NCBI GenBank assembly: GCA_002281555.1
Contig: NCGJ01000018.1
Span: forward strand, 1 to 49,255
From: Hydrogenophilales bacterium 28-61-23
Lineage (GTDB): Bacteria; Pseudomonadota; Gammaproteobacteria; Burkholderiales; Thiobacillaceae
Length of the DNA stretch: 49,255 bases
Reading direction: 5' to 3'
Part shown: positions 1 through 7,870 of the stretch, in pieces
Layout of the letters: every line of letters starts with the position of its first letter
How positions within the stretch are numbered: the stretch's first letter is position 1
The notes under the pieces: model-generated
Told to the model about the DNA's origin: nothing
The model's input: only the letters and a program-made list of their open reading frames with translations
Databases searched by the model: none
Made by a program: the position numbers and the translations under genes

Positions 1-126
1 AAACACGGCTTTGTTCCATTCGGCCGCGAACACCACGCCCGGTTTCATCAGGCCGGCCGCTACCGCCACGCTCACCGCGCCGGCGGCGCCAGCACCCTTC
101 AGTACGTTTCTGCGCAAAATGTTCAT
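1..126 (-). CDS. soxY: SoxY, sulfur-carrier subunit (5' end only)
   Basis: Only the first 42 codons are in the window; the gene runs off the left edge. Translation from the ATG at 126 gives a twin-arginine signal (RRNVLKGAGAAG), a hydrophobic stretch, and then AAEWNKAVF. This Tat signal followed by A-x-WNKAxF is typical of SoxY, the periplasmic protein that carries sulfur intermediates on a C-terminal cysteine while they are processed by SoxXA, SoxB and SoxCD. The carrier motif itself lies outside the window. An AGGAG ribosome site stands just upstream, and soxX ends 26 nt before the start on the same strand, so the two are presumably cotranscribed, with soxZ and soxA expected further left. 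The call rests on the signal peptide, the short mature start and the soxX neighbour. Confidence 0.85.
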   Translation of the reverse strand, partial: MNILRRNVLKGAGAAGAVSVAVAAGLMKPGVVFAAEWNKAVF

Positions 127-152
127 CTTCACTCCTAGGTCTATTTGGATGA

Positions 153-509
153 TTACAGGCTATGGATAAAGTCGACGACCTTATTGATTTCTTCCTCGCT
201 CAACGCTTGGTGCTTGCCGAACGGAGGCATGAAAGAAGCAGGGTTGGATGCGGTGGCATCCCAGATCTTGGCGCGCAAGACGGCCTTGTCGGGGAAGCGC
301 GCTTGCATGGCGATCAGGGGCGGGCCGCTGTTGCCAGTCTGTTCGGCGTCGGGCTGATTCGGAAAACCGTGGCAGGCCAGACAATTTCCCTTGGAACGGT
401 TGTAAGTAATGTCCTTGCCGGTCTCGCCTTTTTTGGGCTGTTGCGCGAAGGCAGTTGTGGCAAGCAGGGCAGCGAGAACCCCGGTTATTACGGCGGTGCG
501 TTTCCGCAT
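153..509 (-). CDS. soxX: SoxX, monohaem cytochrome c of thiosulfate oxidation
   Basis: A 118-residue secreted cytochrome c. Residues 1-22 form a Sec signal peptide. A single haem-binding motif CLACH sits at 43-47 and the likely distal ligand is Met94 in FMPPFGKH. The stretches GPPLIAMQARFPDK, IWDATASNP and LSEEEINKVVDFIHSL are typical of SoxX. SoxX pairs with SoxA in the SoxXA complex, which oxidatively couples thiosulfate to the SoxY cysteine in the periplasm. The start ATG at 509 has a strong GGAAGGAG ribosome site. It is the first visible gene of a leftward Sox operon (soxX, soxY, then off the edge). The 211 nt upstream contain candidate operator repeats, annotated separately. Confidence 0.93.
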   Translation of the reverse strand: MRKRTAVITGVLAALLATTAFAQQPKKGETGKDITYNRSKGNCLACHGFPNQPDAEQTGNSGPPLIAMQARFPDKAVLRAKIWDATASNPASFMPPFGKHQALSEEEINKVVDFIHSL

Positions 510-550
510 GACGTCTCCTTCCTTATCGAAAGCAATCTGGCTATGCCATT

Positions 551-577
551 GGGTCTATGCCGTCATGCATAGAACCC
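551..577. promoter_or_regulatory. Inverted repeat upstream of soxX
   Basis: Arms GGGTCTATGC (551-560) and GCATAGAACCC (567-577) pair over 10 bp with one bulged base and a 6-nt centre. The site lies 42-68 nt upstream of the soxX start. CTATGCC is also repeated directly at 541-547 and 555-561. Further upstream are GAATATTC (608-615) and a direct repeat GTTAGTAC at 652-659 and 681-688. These could be operators for a sulfur-responsive repressor, as Sox operons are often controlled by ArsR-type regulators, but no regulator gene is visible and the link is inferred. Confidence 0.4.
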
Positions 578-720
578 GAATGGATGGACCCGTATCGGGG
601 CGTCGAAGAATATTCGCAACATCACTCGCTGCACAAGGCCGAAGCAGGCGAGTTAGTACGATATTTTTTCACCCGAGTATGTTAGTACCAAGCCCCGCTG
701 CGGTGCTAGGCGCAAAAAAA

Positions 721-2139
721 TCAGCGTGGCGCTTCTTTCTGTTGCTTCTCGCGCAGGTTGCGCAAGCGGGCATCGATGATAGACAGCGTGTAGAAATCGG
801 CCTTTCCTGATTTTTGCGCCAACAGCAATTGTTCTATCGCCGCGCCCGAGCGGTCTTCCAGCACATAGGCCTCGGCCTGGGCCAGAGAGGACTGGGCGGA
901 TTCTCCAAGCGCTTGATGCGCCTGTGCTTGCAGCGCATAGAGCTTACTGTCGGACGACCAGATGAGCTGCCGCTCACGCAAGAATTTCAATGCTTCTTGT
1001 GGTTGCTTGTCACGCAGCAAAGCCTGGGCATGCAGGTAGGCCAACGGCCGGTAGGCGCTATGGGTGATTTGGGCCGCGACGCCTATCTTGATCGCTTCAC
1101 CCGCCTGACCGCGAGCCAGCGCAAGCTCCATGCGCGCCAGATCGAGCAATGGCGAGGGCATGGACAAGCTGATTGCCTTATCCAGCGCGCGCGCGGCGCG
1201 CTCAAGGTTAGGTACGCCGCGCAGGCTCGCGTGCGCCAAGCCATACCAGGCGGCGGCCGAAGGTTGTTCGCGCACGCGGGCTTCAAATTCACGTACGGCG
1301 TCATCCGCCGCGCCGGCCGCCGCCTGCACGCGCGCGCGAACCAGGCCGAACTCCTCGCTATCTGGGATCTGCCGGTAAGGCAAGCTGGCCAGGCGGTTTT
1401 GAATATCCGCGATGCGCTCAAAAGTCAGCGGGTGCGTGCGCAGATAGGCCGGCGCATTGTTCTCGTACAGACGTCCCTGCGCCTGCAGACGCTCAAAAAA
1501 CGTACCCATGCCCTGCGGGGCAAAACCAGCGGAAGACAGTGTTTGCAAACCGACCCGATCCGCTTCGCGTTCGTGTTCGCGGGTGAAATCAAGTTGATTC
1601 TGGATGCTCATCGCCTGTGCGGTGACAAGCGCCGCCTGAGTCGCATCCGGATTCGATCGCGCCGCCAAAATCGCGATCGCCAGCGCAACCAGTGACGCCA
1701 TGCCGGAGGTCTTCTGCGCATCGACAATGCGCGCGATGTGGTGCTGGGTAACGTGTGCGATTTCGTGCGCTACCACGCCGGCCAACTCCGACTCGCTGCG
1801 CGCCGCGGAAATCAGGCCGGTGTGGACGCCAACGTAGCCGCCCGGCAATGCGAAAGCATTGATGCTGCTGTCGCGGACGGGGAAAAATTCGAAACGGAGC
1901 CCCGGTTCGGGCGAAGCGGCGGCCAGTCGCTCGCCCAAAGAATTCAGGTATTCGACCAGTACCGGATCATCCAGATAAACACCTTCATCGCGTATCTGGC
2001 GCATGATCTCCCGGCCGATGCGTTTTTCATTCGCCTCGGTCAGCGCGACGCGGGACACCTCGCCAAGATCGGGCAATTCAAGGGCCTGAACCGGCAGGGC
2101 AACGAGCAATGCGAGTGTGATGGAGCGAATTTTCAGCAT
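721..2139 (-). CDS. BepA-like M48 metalloprotease with TPR tail
   Basis: A 472-residue periplasmic protein. Residues 1-19 are a signal peptide. The M48 protease domain has the zinc motif HEIAH at 125-129 and a downstream EREAD near 191-195 that supplies the third zinc ligand. The C-terminal 200 residues are helical and TPR-like. This architecture and length match BepA (YfgC), which degrades or rescues stalled outer-membrane proteins such as LptD at the BAM complex. The gene diverges from moaC with only 41 nt between the two starts, so their promoters must overlap. Between it and soxX lie about 210 nt of regulatory-looking DNA. Family assignment is firm; functional equivalence to E. coli BepA is inferred. 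Confidence 0.85.
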   Translation of the reverse strand: MLKIRSITLALLVALPVQALELPDLGEVSRVALTEANEKRIGREIMRQIRDEGVYLDDPVLVEYLNSLGERLAAASPEPGLRFEFFPVRDSSINAFALPGGYVGVHTGLISAARSESELAGVVAHEIAHVTQHHIARIVDAQKTSGMASLVALAIAILAARSNPDATQAALVTAQAMSIQNQLDFTREHEREADRVGLQTLSSAGFAPQGMGTFFERLQAQGRLYENNAPAYLRTHPLTFERIADIQNRLASLPYRQIPDSEEFGLVRARVQAAAGAADDAVREFEARVREQPSAAAWYGLAHASLRGVPNLERAARALDKAISLSMPSPLLDLARMELALARGQAGEAIKIGVAAQITHSAYRPLAYLHAQALLRDKQPQEALKFLRERQLIWSSDSKLYALQAQAHQALGESAQSSLAQAEAYVLEDRSGAAIEQLLLAQKSGKADFYTLSIIDARLRNLREKQQKEAPR

Positions 2140-2180
2140 CGGGCTATGATACTTGCCCTCTTCACCAGTTCCCCGCCGTC

Positions 2181-2660
2181 ATGAACGACTTTACCCATTT
2201 TGACCATCAGGGCCGCGCGCTGATGGTCGGTGTCGGCGAAAAAGCCGAAACCCGCCGCGTCGCCGTCGCCGCCGGCCGCATCGAGATGCAAGCCGCCACG
2301 CTGGCGATGATTCGCGATGGCGCCACCAAAAAGGGCGACGTCCTCGGCGTCGCGCGACTGGCTGGCATCATGGCCTCGAAACGCACCGCCGATCTGATTC
2401 CGCTCTGCCACCCTATCGCGCTGACCAAAGTCACCGTCGACTTCACGCTGGACGAAGCCGCCAACGCCATCGACTGCAGCGCGATGGCGGAAACTTATGG
2501 CCGCACCGGGGTCGAAATGGAGGCGCTCACTGCGGTCGGCATCGCTCTGCTCACCATCTACGACATGTGCAAGGCGGTCGATCGCGGCATGATCATCTCG
2601 TCGGTGCGACTGATGGAAAAGCTCGGCGGCAAGTCCGGACACTGGCAAGCCGAAACTTGA
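2181..2660 (+). CDS. moaC: MoaC, cyclic pyranopterin monophosphate synthase
   Basis: A 159-residue protein of typical MoaC length. It carries the conserved blocks [43 protein letters not shown] and [10 protein letters not shown]. MoaC completes the first step of molybdenum cofactor synthesis, turning the MoaA product (3',8-cyclo-GTP) into cyclic pyranopterin monophosphate in the cytoplasm. There are no other moa genes nearby. The next gene, an FGE-like protein, starts 13 nt after the stop on the same strand, so they may be cotranscribed. No strong ribosome site precedes the ATG. A TATGAT hexamer just upstream could serve as the -10, but no good -35 is seen. Confidence 0.96.
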   Translation: MNDFTHFDHQGRALMVGVGEKAETRRVAVAAGRIEMQAATLAMIRDGATKKGDVLGVARLAGIMASKRTADLIPLCHPIALTKVTVDFTLDEAANAIDCSAMAETYGRTGVEMEALTAVGIALLTIYDMCKAVDRGMIISSVRLMEKLGGKSGHWQAET

Positions 2661-2673
2661 ACAAGGATTTTTC

Positions 2674-3531
2674 ATGAACGCCAGCAACGACTTGCGCGCA
2701 CCTTTCGTGCATGACCTCAGTCCGGCCCAATTGCGTGCCTTGCAGGAAAACACGGCCAGCCAGATCGGGCTCGCCGTCAATTTCCGGGACGCTCTGTCGG
2801 ATGGCGCGTCCGGACCGGAATTGGCGCTGATCCCGGCCGGTGTTTTCACCATGGGCAATCCCGATCCGGCGCGCGACTTTGGTGAACTGCCAGCACGCCA
2901 GGTTCAGATCGAGACCAGCTATGCCATCGGCCGCCACTGCGTCACCGCGGAGGATTTCCAGCGCTACGCGGAGGCCAGCGGCCACCCATGGCCCGACCAT
3001 CTGGTGCGCACCGAAGGACGCCAGCCGGTGACCAATATCAGCCGCGCGGATGCCACCGCCTATCTCGCCTGGCTATCGGAACAGAGCGGCCGCACTTACC
3101 GCCTGCCGACCGAAGCCGAATGGGAGTACGCCGCCCGCGCCGGCAGCCGGAGCCGCTATTGCTTCGGCGACGAACTCGCCTGCAGCGAAGCCAATACCGG
3201 CTCTTTCCGCATCGTCGGACGCAGTGTCCAGGGGTGGCGACGATATTTGCCGTTCTGCGCGCCGATGAACCAGGCGGTCGATGTCGGCCTTTACCCGGCC
3301 AACATCTGGGGTTTGCACGATATGCATGGCAATGTCTGGGAATACACCGCCGATTTATGGGAAGGCCCGGCGGATGCCCTCAGCCCGGGCAAAACCGGCC
3401 AGTGGTATGTCACCAAAGGCGGCTCGTGGTTCGAGTCGGCCTGGCAAGCCCGTTCGGCCGCGCGCAAACCGCGCTGGTTCGACGAGCTCGACGTCAACCT
3501 CGGCTTCAGAGTGCTGCGCGAAACTGCCTAA
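2674..3531 (+). CDS. Formylglycine-generating-enzyme-like (SUMF1 fold) protein
   Basis: A 285-residue protein whose region from about residue 45 onward is an FGE-sulfatase/SUMF1 domain. Typical blocks are RLPTEAEWEYAARAG, GLHDMHGNVWEYTADLW, KGGSWF and a final LGFRVLR. True formylglycine-generating enzymes carry a cysteine pair near this final block (GFRC); here the position is GFRV, so sulfatase activation by the known mechanism is unlikely. The fold is used for many other roles, including EgtB/OvoA-type enzymes and NirV/PvdO-type accessory proteins. The HX3HXE iron motif of OvoA is absent. There is no signal peptide, so it is probably cytoplasmic. It starts 13 nt after moaC, with AAGGA as ribosome site. 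Specific function unknown. Confidence 0.8.
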   Translation: MNASNDLRAPFVHDLSPAQLRALQENTASQIGLAVNFRDALSDGASGPELALIPAGVFTMGNPDPARDFGELPARQVQIETSYAIGRHCVTAEDFQRYAEASGHPWPDHLVRTEGRQPVTNISRADATAYLAWLSEQSGRTYRLPTEAEWEYAARAGSRSRYCFGDELACSEANTGSFRIVGRSVQGWRRYLPFCAPMNQAVDVGLYPANIWGLHDMHGNVWEYTADLWEGPADALSPGKTGQWYVTKGGSWFESAWQARSAARKPRWFDELDVNLGFRVLRETA

Positions 3532-3643
3532 AAAGACGTTATTATCTTTATAATCAATGATTTATTGAATTCCAAGCAACGTCTGCTAAAGAGAAAACAG
3601 GCCTGTGGCAACAGGTTTGTTCAACTCACCGAGGAGAATGGAA

Positions 3644-4009
3644 ATGCTCGATATCAATAAATTGCTTATGGCGGAAACCATGGCGCCGTGCGATGCGGAT
3701 GCCTATCTCAACGATCTGGACACCTGGAACGAAGACATGGCACGCGCGCAGGCTAGCAAAGAGGGCATCCAGCTATCGGATGCGCACCTCGATGTCATCT
3801 GCACGCTGCGCGACCATTTCGCCGAATGCGGGCCCACGCCAAACGCCCGCTCGCTGCTGAAAACGCTGGAAGATGCCTACATGGATCAAGGCGGCCGCAA
3901 ATACCTGTACAAATTGTTCCCGCGCGGTCCGATCACGCAAGGCTGTCGTCTGGCCGGTTTGCCGACACCATCCGGCAATGCGGATCCTTCATTTGGCAGC
4001 GTGCACTAA
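3644..4009 (+). CDS. DsrC/TusE-family protein lacking the C-terminal cysteine
   Basis: The start at 3644 is chosen because GAGGAG (3631-3636) lies 7 nt upstream; an in-frame ATG at 3638 overlaps that site. The 121-residue product has the DsrC fold signature ending YLYKLFPRGPITQGC and RLAGLPTPSGN. In DsrC two cysteines on the flexible C-terminal arm act in sulfur transfer: CysB, and CysA 11 residues later at the penultimate position. TusE keeps only CysA. Here CysB is present (Cys101), but the CysA position is Asn112 and the tail runs nine residues further. Three other cysteines (16, 53, 62) lie in the body. It may be a sulfur-related regulatory or binding variant rather than a persulfide carrier. 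The gene stands alone behind a 112-nt gap after the FGE-like gene and ends at a hairpin. Confidence 0.85.
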   Translation: MLDINKLLMAETMAPCDADAYLNDLDTWNEDMARAQASKEGIQLSDAHLDVICTLRDHFAECGPTPNARSLLKTLEDAYMDQGGRKYLYKLFPRGPITQGCRLAGLPTPSGNADPSFGSVH

Positions 4010-4029
4010 ACCCATCGCGTCAATGAAAA

Positions 4030-4059
4030 CGGCGTAGCCGAACTGGTCGGGCTACGCCG
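4030..4059. terminator. Hairpin between the DsrC-like gene and flgL
   Basis: A perfect 10-bp stem: CGGCGTAGCC (4030-4039) and GGCTACGCCG (4050-4059) with a 10-nt loop. It sits between the convergent stops of the DsrC-like gene (4009) and flgL (4091). There is no T-run on either side, so it may be a weak terminator or an mRNA 3'-end stabiliser. Confidence 0.5.
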
Positions 4060-4090
4060 CTATGACGCCGCTACAAAACTAGCATCAAGT

Positions 4091-5092
4091 TCAACTCAAA
4101 TAGTTGAACAACGACAAGCCGGAAGTCAGCGAGTAGGCGCGGCTGATCGCTTCCAGCGAAGTTTGCCGAGTCTGCAGTTCCACGATGGCGGCGGCTTTAT
4201 CGACCAGGGTCATGTCGCTCAACGCGTTCTTCTCCGCCAGCAGCAACGCCTCGGTAGACACGCGCACATCCTTGATCTCGGTCAGCGCGCCGGCGATGCG
4301 GTGTTCGACCAAGTTGAGCTTGCCCAGCGCGACATCGAGGATGTCGACGTAACCCTTCATGTCCGCCTCGGTCACCGCGCCCGGCAAGTTGACGATGGCA
4401 TGCGCCAGAGTTTGCAATACATCATGACGGTCAGTCGCCGGCACAAAGGCGGGATTGGCCGGATCGAAGATGGTAGAGCCGGCCTCGGCATCGGTGAAAC
4501 TCAACACATACGCCATGCTGTCGGTCACCTGAACCTTGTGGCTGACACCTATCTGGACCTCGCGCGTCGCCGACAACACCGCCGGTCCGGGCGAGGCGGC
4601 GCCATCGAAAGTCGTCGCTTGCACCGTGGCGGGCACCGTACTGGTACTGGTATTGGCAAATGGCTGCACATTCGTGGCGGAACCGCCGAAGATGTAATCG
4701 CCTGACGGGTTGCGCGTATTGGCCAAGTCGAGCAGATGGTTGAACACGCCTTTCAACTGTTCGGCGTGCACATTGCGCAACGACGCCGACTGCGACGGGC
4801 TGATTTGAGAAAGCAGGCTGCGCGCCTCGTTCATCGCCTTGCTCATTTCGTTCGTCACCACGGTTTCGTAGTTGAGGTCGAGTTCGGCCTTGTTTTGATT
4901 CGCCGCGTATTGCGTGCGCAACGCGATACGGTTGCCCAACTCCATCGCCTTCACGGCGGTCACCGGATCGTCCTTGTTGGAAAGCATGGTCATGCCGGTG
5001 GCGATCTGCTGATTCAGCCGCGCAATGGCGGACTGATTGCTCTGAATGCCCGGCAGGCTGGTGTTCATATAAGTCATCGAATCTATACGCAT
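4091..5092 (-). CDS. flgL: FlgL, flagellar hook-filament junction protein
   Basis: A 333-residue protein with the FlgL start MRIDSMTYMNTSLPGIQSNQ and the N-terminal flagellin-like helix (LNQQIATGMTMLSNKDDPV). The C-terminal helix (KAAAIVELQTRQTSLEAISRAY) is the region that packs in the axial core. FlgL (HAP3) joins the hook to the filament with FlgK and is exported by the flagellar type III system. It is the last gene of the flgB-L series, starts 24 nt after flgK ends, and is followed by the hairpin at 4030-4059, which marks the end of the operon. Confidence 0.95.
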   Translation of the reverse strand: MRIDSMTYMNTSLPGIQSNQSAIARLNQQIATGMTMLSNKDDPVTAVKAMELGNRIALRTQYAANQNKAELDLNYETVVTNEMSKAMNEARSLLSQISPSQSASLRNVHAEQLKGVFNHLLDLANTRNPSGDYIFGGSATNVQPFANTSTSTVPATVQATTFDGAASPGPAVLSATREVQIGVSHKVQVTDSMAYVLSFTDAEAGSTIFDPANPAFVPATDRHDVLQTLAHAIVNLPGAVTEADMKGYVDILDVALGKLNLVEHRIAGALTEIKDVRVSTEALLLAEKNALSDMTLVDKAAAIVELQTRQTSLEAISRAYSLTSGLSLFNYLS

Positions 5093-5116
5093 ATCATCTC
5101 CTTATCCGGCGCGCGT

Positions 5117-6784
5117 TCAGCGCAGCATGCCGATCAGTTCATCGAACAGGCTGGATGCCACCTGCATCGCCTTGGCGGAAGCCTGATACGCCTGCTGAAA
5201 CCGGATCAGATTCGCCGCCTCCTCGTCCAGATTAACGCCCGAAATCGATTGCTGCGCCACCCTGGCCTGGCTGGTCAGGGTTTCATAGGCCGCAACATTG
5301 ATATCCGCCTCCGAGGCCAGGGTCGCGGTGCGCGATATAAGTTGAGCATAGGCGCTGGAAAAGGTATCCGTGCCATTGATTGCAGTCGACAAGGTCTGCA
5401 GATCGGCCAGCAACAACGCATTCGCGTTATCGCCCGGGCTGCCCGCGCTGCTCGATGACGCGGCGACCCGATTCGGATCGGAAAGCAACGTACTCACCGT
5501 GCCCGACGCGCCATGGCTGGGGCGAATCAGCCAGCGGTCGCCGGCTTGGGCCGTGCCGGCGCCGGCGGTCAGCGTGAAGCCCTGCGACACGCCGTTAATG
5601 GTGGCGACCGCTGCGGCTGGACTGCTGGCGCCATCCGACAAACGGGTCAACGTGTAGCTCGCGCCGTCGTAAGACAACTCGTAGTCGCTGGCCTGAATCT
5701 CGGTGTAGTCGGTGATCGCCGCTGTGAACACCTGGTTGCCGGTGTTGCCGGTCTGCGCGGCCGGCTGCACGAATTGGGACAAGGTCGTGGCGGCGGTGAA
5801 GAAATCAGTGCCGGCGGTGCCCAATTTGTCAAAACCTGAGCCATGCTGGGCGTTGAACTGCGCCGAGAAAACCAGGGCCAGCCGATCCAGTTCCTGCATG
5901 GCCGGTTGCAGCACGGCGTCGCGCACGGCCAACAAACCGCCCAGTTTTCCGCCGGTGACCATCGAAGTAGTGAGCGTCAGCGTATTGCCGCCAGCCTGGT
6001 CGAGCGCCGGCACATCGAATTCCGGCCTGGTCGGGTCGACCACGCTGCTCATCTTGGTCACACCCGAACCCCGCACCAGCGGCTGGCCGTTACCGATGAA
6101 AAGACTGAACGTACCGTCGCCTTGCTGCACCGGCACCACATTGATCAACTTGTTCAGTTCCGACACCAGTTGATCGCGCTGGTCGCGCAGATCGTTGGCC
6201 GGCTGGCCGCCGGCCATGGCTTCGGCGCGAGCAATATTGCCGCCCAATTGCCCGATCTGGCTGGCGTAAGTGTTGATGCGCGCTACCGTCGACGCGACCT
6301 CGCGATTGGTATCGACGCGAATATCGTCCAGCGCGGAGGAAAGCGTATTGAAACGGGAGGCAAGATTGCGCCCGGACGACAGCATCACCTGGCGCGCCGC
6401 ATTCGAGGTCGGATCGGTGGCGACGGTTTGAGTGGCGCTGAAAAACGCATCCAGCGCGCTGGTCAAACCGCTATTGGCATTTCCGGCCAGTGTGTCGATC
6501 TGACTTGCCTGGGCGGCGTAGGCCTCGCTGCGCGAAAGCTGCGCCTGATCGAGCAAGACCTGGCTGTCCTGAAACTGGCTGTACAGGTTGCGCACCGTGC
6601 TGACGCCGACACCGGTACCGAACAGCGCCCCGGCGGCGAACTCGGGCTTCCGCGCCGAATAATCGACTTCCTGGCGCCGAAACCCCGCCGTGTTGATGTT
6701 GGAAATATTGTGTTCGGTAGTGCGTATGCCCGCTTGCGCGGCAGCCAAACCGGTTAGTGCGATTCCTAAAGTACCTGTCGCCAT
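5117..6784 (-). CDS. flgK: FlgK, hook-associated protein 1
   Basis: A 555-residue protein with the axial-protein N-terminal motif (ALTGLAAAQAGIRTTEHNISNINTAGF, given here as two parts: residues about 10-22 and NISNINTAGF). The C-terminal helix GVNLDEEAANLIRFQQAYQ is the standard FlgK ending. FlgK lies between hook and FlgL at the hook-filament junction. The ribosome site AGGAGG precedes the ATG at 6784. The 111-nt gap from flgJ is the largest in the operon and contains a short tandem repeat and a small hairpin (6809-6823), but no convincing promoter, so flgKL are probably read from upstream. Confidence 0.96.
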   Translation of the reverse strand: MATGTLGIALTGLAAAQAGIRTTEHNISNINTAGFRRQEVDYSARKPEFAAGALFGTGVGVSTVRNLYSQFQDSQVLLDQAQLSRSEAYAAQASQIDTLAGNANSGLTSALDAFFSATQTVATDPTSNAARQVMLSSGRNLASRFNTLSSALDDIRVDTNREVASTVARINTYASQIGQLGGNIARAEAMAGGQPANDLRDQRDQLVSELNKLINVVPVQQGDGTFSLFIGNGQPLVRGSGVTKMSSVVDPTRPEFDVPALDQAGGNTLTLTTSMVTGGKLGGLLAVRDAVLQPAMQELDRLALVFSAQFNAQHGSGFDKLGTAGTDFFTAATTLSQFVQPAAQTGNTGNQVFTAAITDYTEIQASDYELSYDGASYTLTRLSDGASSPAAAVATINGVSQGFTLTAGAGTAQAGDRWLIRPSHGASGTVSTLLSDPNRVAASSSSAGSPGDNANALLLADLQTLSTAINGTDTFSSAYAQLISRTATLASEADINVAAYETLTSQARVAQQSISGVNLDEEAANLIRFQQAYQASAKAMQVASSLFDELIGMLR

Positions 6785-6868
6785 GGCAACCTCCTGTTGC
6801 GTTTAATCGCGGCCTTCTGCCGCTGCTTGCTTAGCTTCGTTCATGCTGTTACGCGCTTTCATCGCGCG

Positions 6869-6894
6869 GTTTCACGCTGTTTCACGCGGTTTCA
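6869..6894. repeat. 10-bp tandem repeat after flgJ
   Basis: Two full units GTTTCACGC(T/G) at 6869-6878 and 6879-6888 and a partial third GTTTCA at 6889-6894, ending just before the flgJ stop codon (6896-6898). A related CTTTCATCGCG lies just before it. It is short and of unknown meaning; replication slippage in the flgJ-flgK spacer is the simplest reading. Confidence 0.6.
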
Positions 6895-6895
6895 A

Positions 6896-7870
6896 TTACC
6901 CGCCCGCCATCGCCACGCTGGCGATCACGGCTTTCAATTTGCCGGCATAAGCCGGGTCGGTGGCATAGCCGCCAGCGGCGAGGCCGCTCGCGAAGGCGTG
7001 GCTGTCCGCACCCTCCGACAGCGCCGCGCCGTAGCGCGATTTCAGCAACATCGCGTAATCGGTGAAACCGGCGCTGTAGTCGTCGTAGGCGCGGAAACTC
7101 TGGCTCAGTTTCATCGGAATGCCCTGGCGGTATTCGGTGGTCAGCGTCTGCACGGACGCGCCCTCCCAATTGCGGCCGGCCTTGATGCCGAACAGGTTAT
7201 GGCTGGCCTCGCCGTTCTCGCCGCGAATCTCGCGCTCGCCCCAGCCCGATTCCAGCGCGGCATGCGCCAGGATGAAACGCGACGGCACGCCGGTTGTCGC
7301 GGCGGCGGCTTCGGCATGCGGCTTCATGGTTTCCAGGAAGGTTTGTTTGCGGTTGCTGGCGTTCGCCGTAACCGGAATGGTCGCCGCAGTCTGAGCAGTC
7401 CCCTTCATCGGGTCTGCTGCTTGCGGCAAGGGATTGGCGCTGCGCGTGATTCCGTTCAGGCCGAACCTGTCGAAGCCCTGCCCTTCGACAGGATCAGGGC
7501 GAACGGTGGAATCAGCGGCGGGGATCGACAGCGGGCTCGCTTCTGGTGTTGTGCCAGCATTCATCCCCCTGCTCTCCATCGCCTTCACCATCATCTCGGC
7601 AAAACCGAGGCCGCGGCCGCTGGACAGTTTGGACGCCCATTGCTGATCGAGCAGCTCGCGATAAAGCTTGACGCCATCGCCGCCGGTCATCGGATCGTCC
7701 TCTTCGCTGAACCGGGTTTCGCGCATGGTTTTCAACATCTGCGCCATCATCAACGACTCGAACTGCCGGGCCGCCGAACGCAACGCCCCGGGGTCGCCGG
7801 AAACCGCGCGCGCCTTCAGCGCCTGGGCATCGGCGACATCGATCGCGAGACGTTCGGTGCCGGCGATCAT
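6896..7870 (-). CDS. flgJ: FlgJ, rod-capping muramidase
   Basis: A 324-residue two-domain protein. Residues about 25-105 are the rod-binding domain (AARQFESLMMAQMLKTMRE, LGFAEMMVKAM). Residues about 165-324 are a glucosaminidase/muramidase-type domain (FILAHAALESGWGEREI, NLFGIKAG, YRQGIPMKLSQSFRAYD). FlgJ caps the growing rod and opens the peptidoglycan for it. Its start overlaps the flgI stop by one base (TGATG), which implies translational coupling. The linker between the domains contains an odd 19-residue segment encoded by an interspersed palindromic repeat (7452-7506), residues 122-140. Confidence 0.95.
   Translation of the reverse strand: MIAGTERLAIDVADAQALKARAVSGDPGALRSAARQFESLMMAQMLKTMRETRFSEEDDPMTGGDGVKLYRELLDQQWASKLSSGRGLGFAEMMVKAMESRGMNAGTTPEASPLSIPAADSTVRPDPVEGQGFDRFGLNGITRSANPLPQAADPMKGTAQTAATIPVTANASNRKQTFLETMKPHAEAAAATTGVPSRFILAHAALESGWGEREIRGENGEASHNLFGIKAGRNWEGASVQTLTTEYRQGIPMKLSQSFRAYDDYSAGFTDYAMLLKSRYGAALSEGADSHAFASGLAAGGYATDPAYAGKLKAVIASVAMAGG
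7452..7506. repeat. Interspersed palindromic repeat inserted in the flgJ coding region
   Basis: A 55-nt dyad: outer arms CCGTTC (7452-7457) and GAACGG (7501-7506), inner arms CCTGTCGAAG (7466-7475) and CTTCGACAGG (7483-7492). The core CCCTTCGACAGG-TCAGGGCGAACGG is the widespread REP-like repeat of many proteobacteria, normally found between genes. Here it is in frame and codes for TVRPDPVEGQGFDRFGLNG in the linker of FlgJ (residues 122-140). The type and its frequency in this genome cannot be judged from one window. Confidence 0.8.

Noticed and set aside
3549-3554. Perfect TATAAT upstream of the DsrC-like gene
   Set aside because: No acceptable -35 lies at 16-18 nt, and the leader would be about 80 nt; a promoter here is possible but not supported enough to annotate.
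6785-6850. Possible FliA promoter ahead of flgK (CTAAGCA ... GCCGCGATTAA)
   Set aside because: The -10-like element has inserted bases and the spacing is off; the more economical reading is transcription from the flgB promoter.
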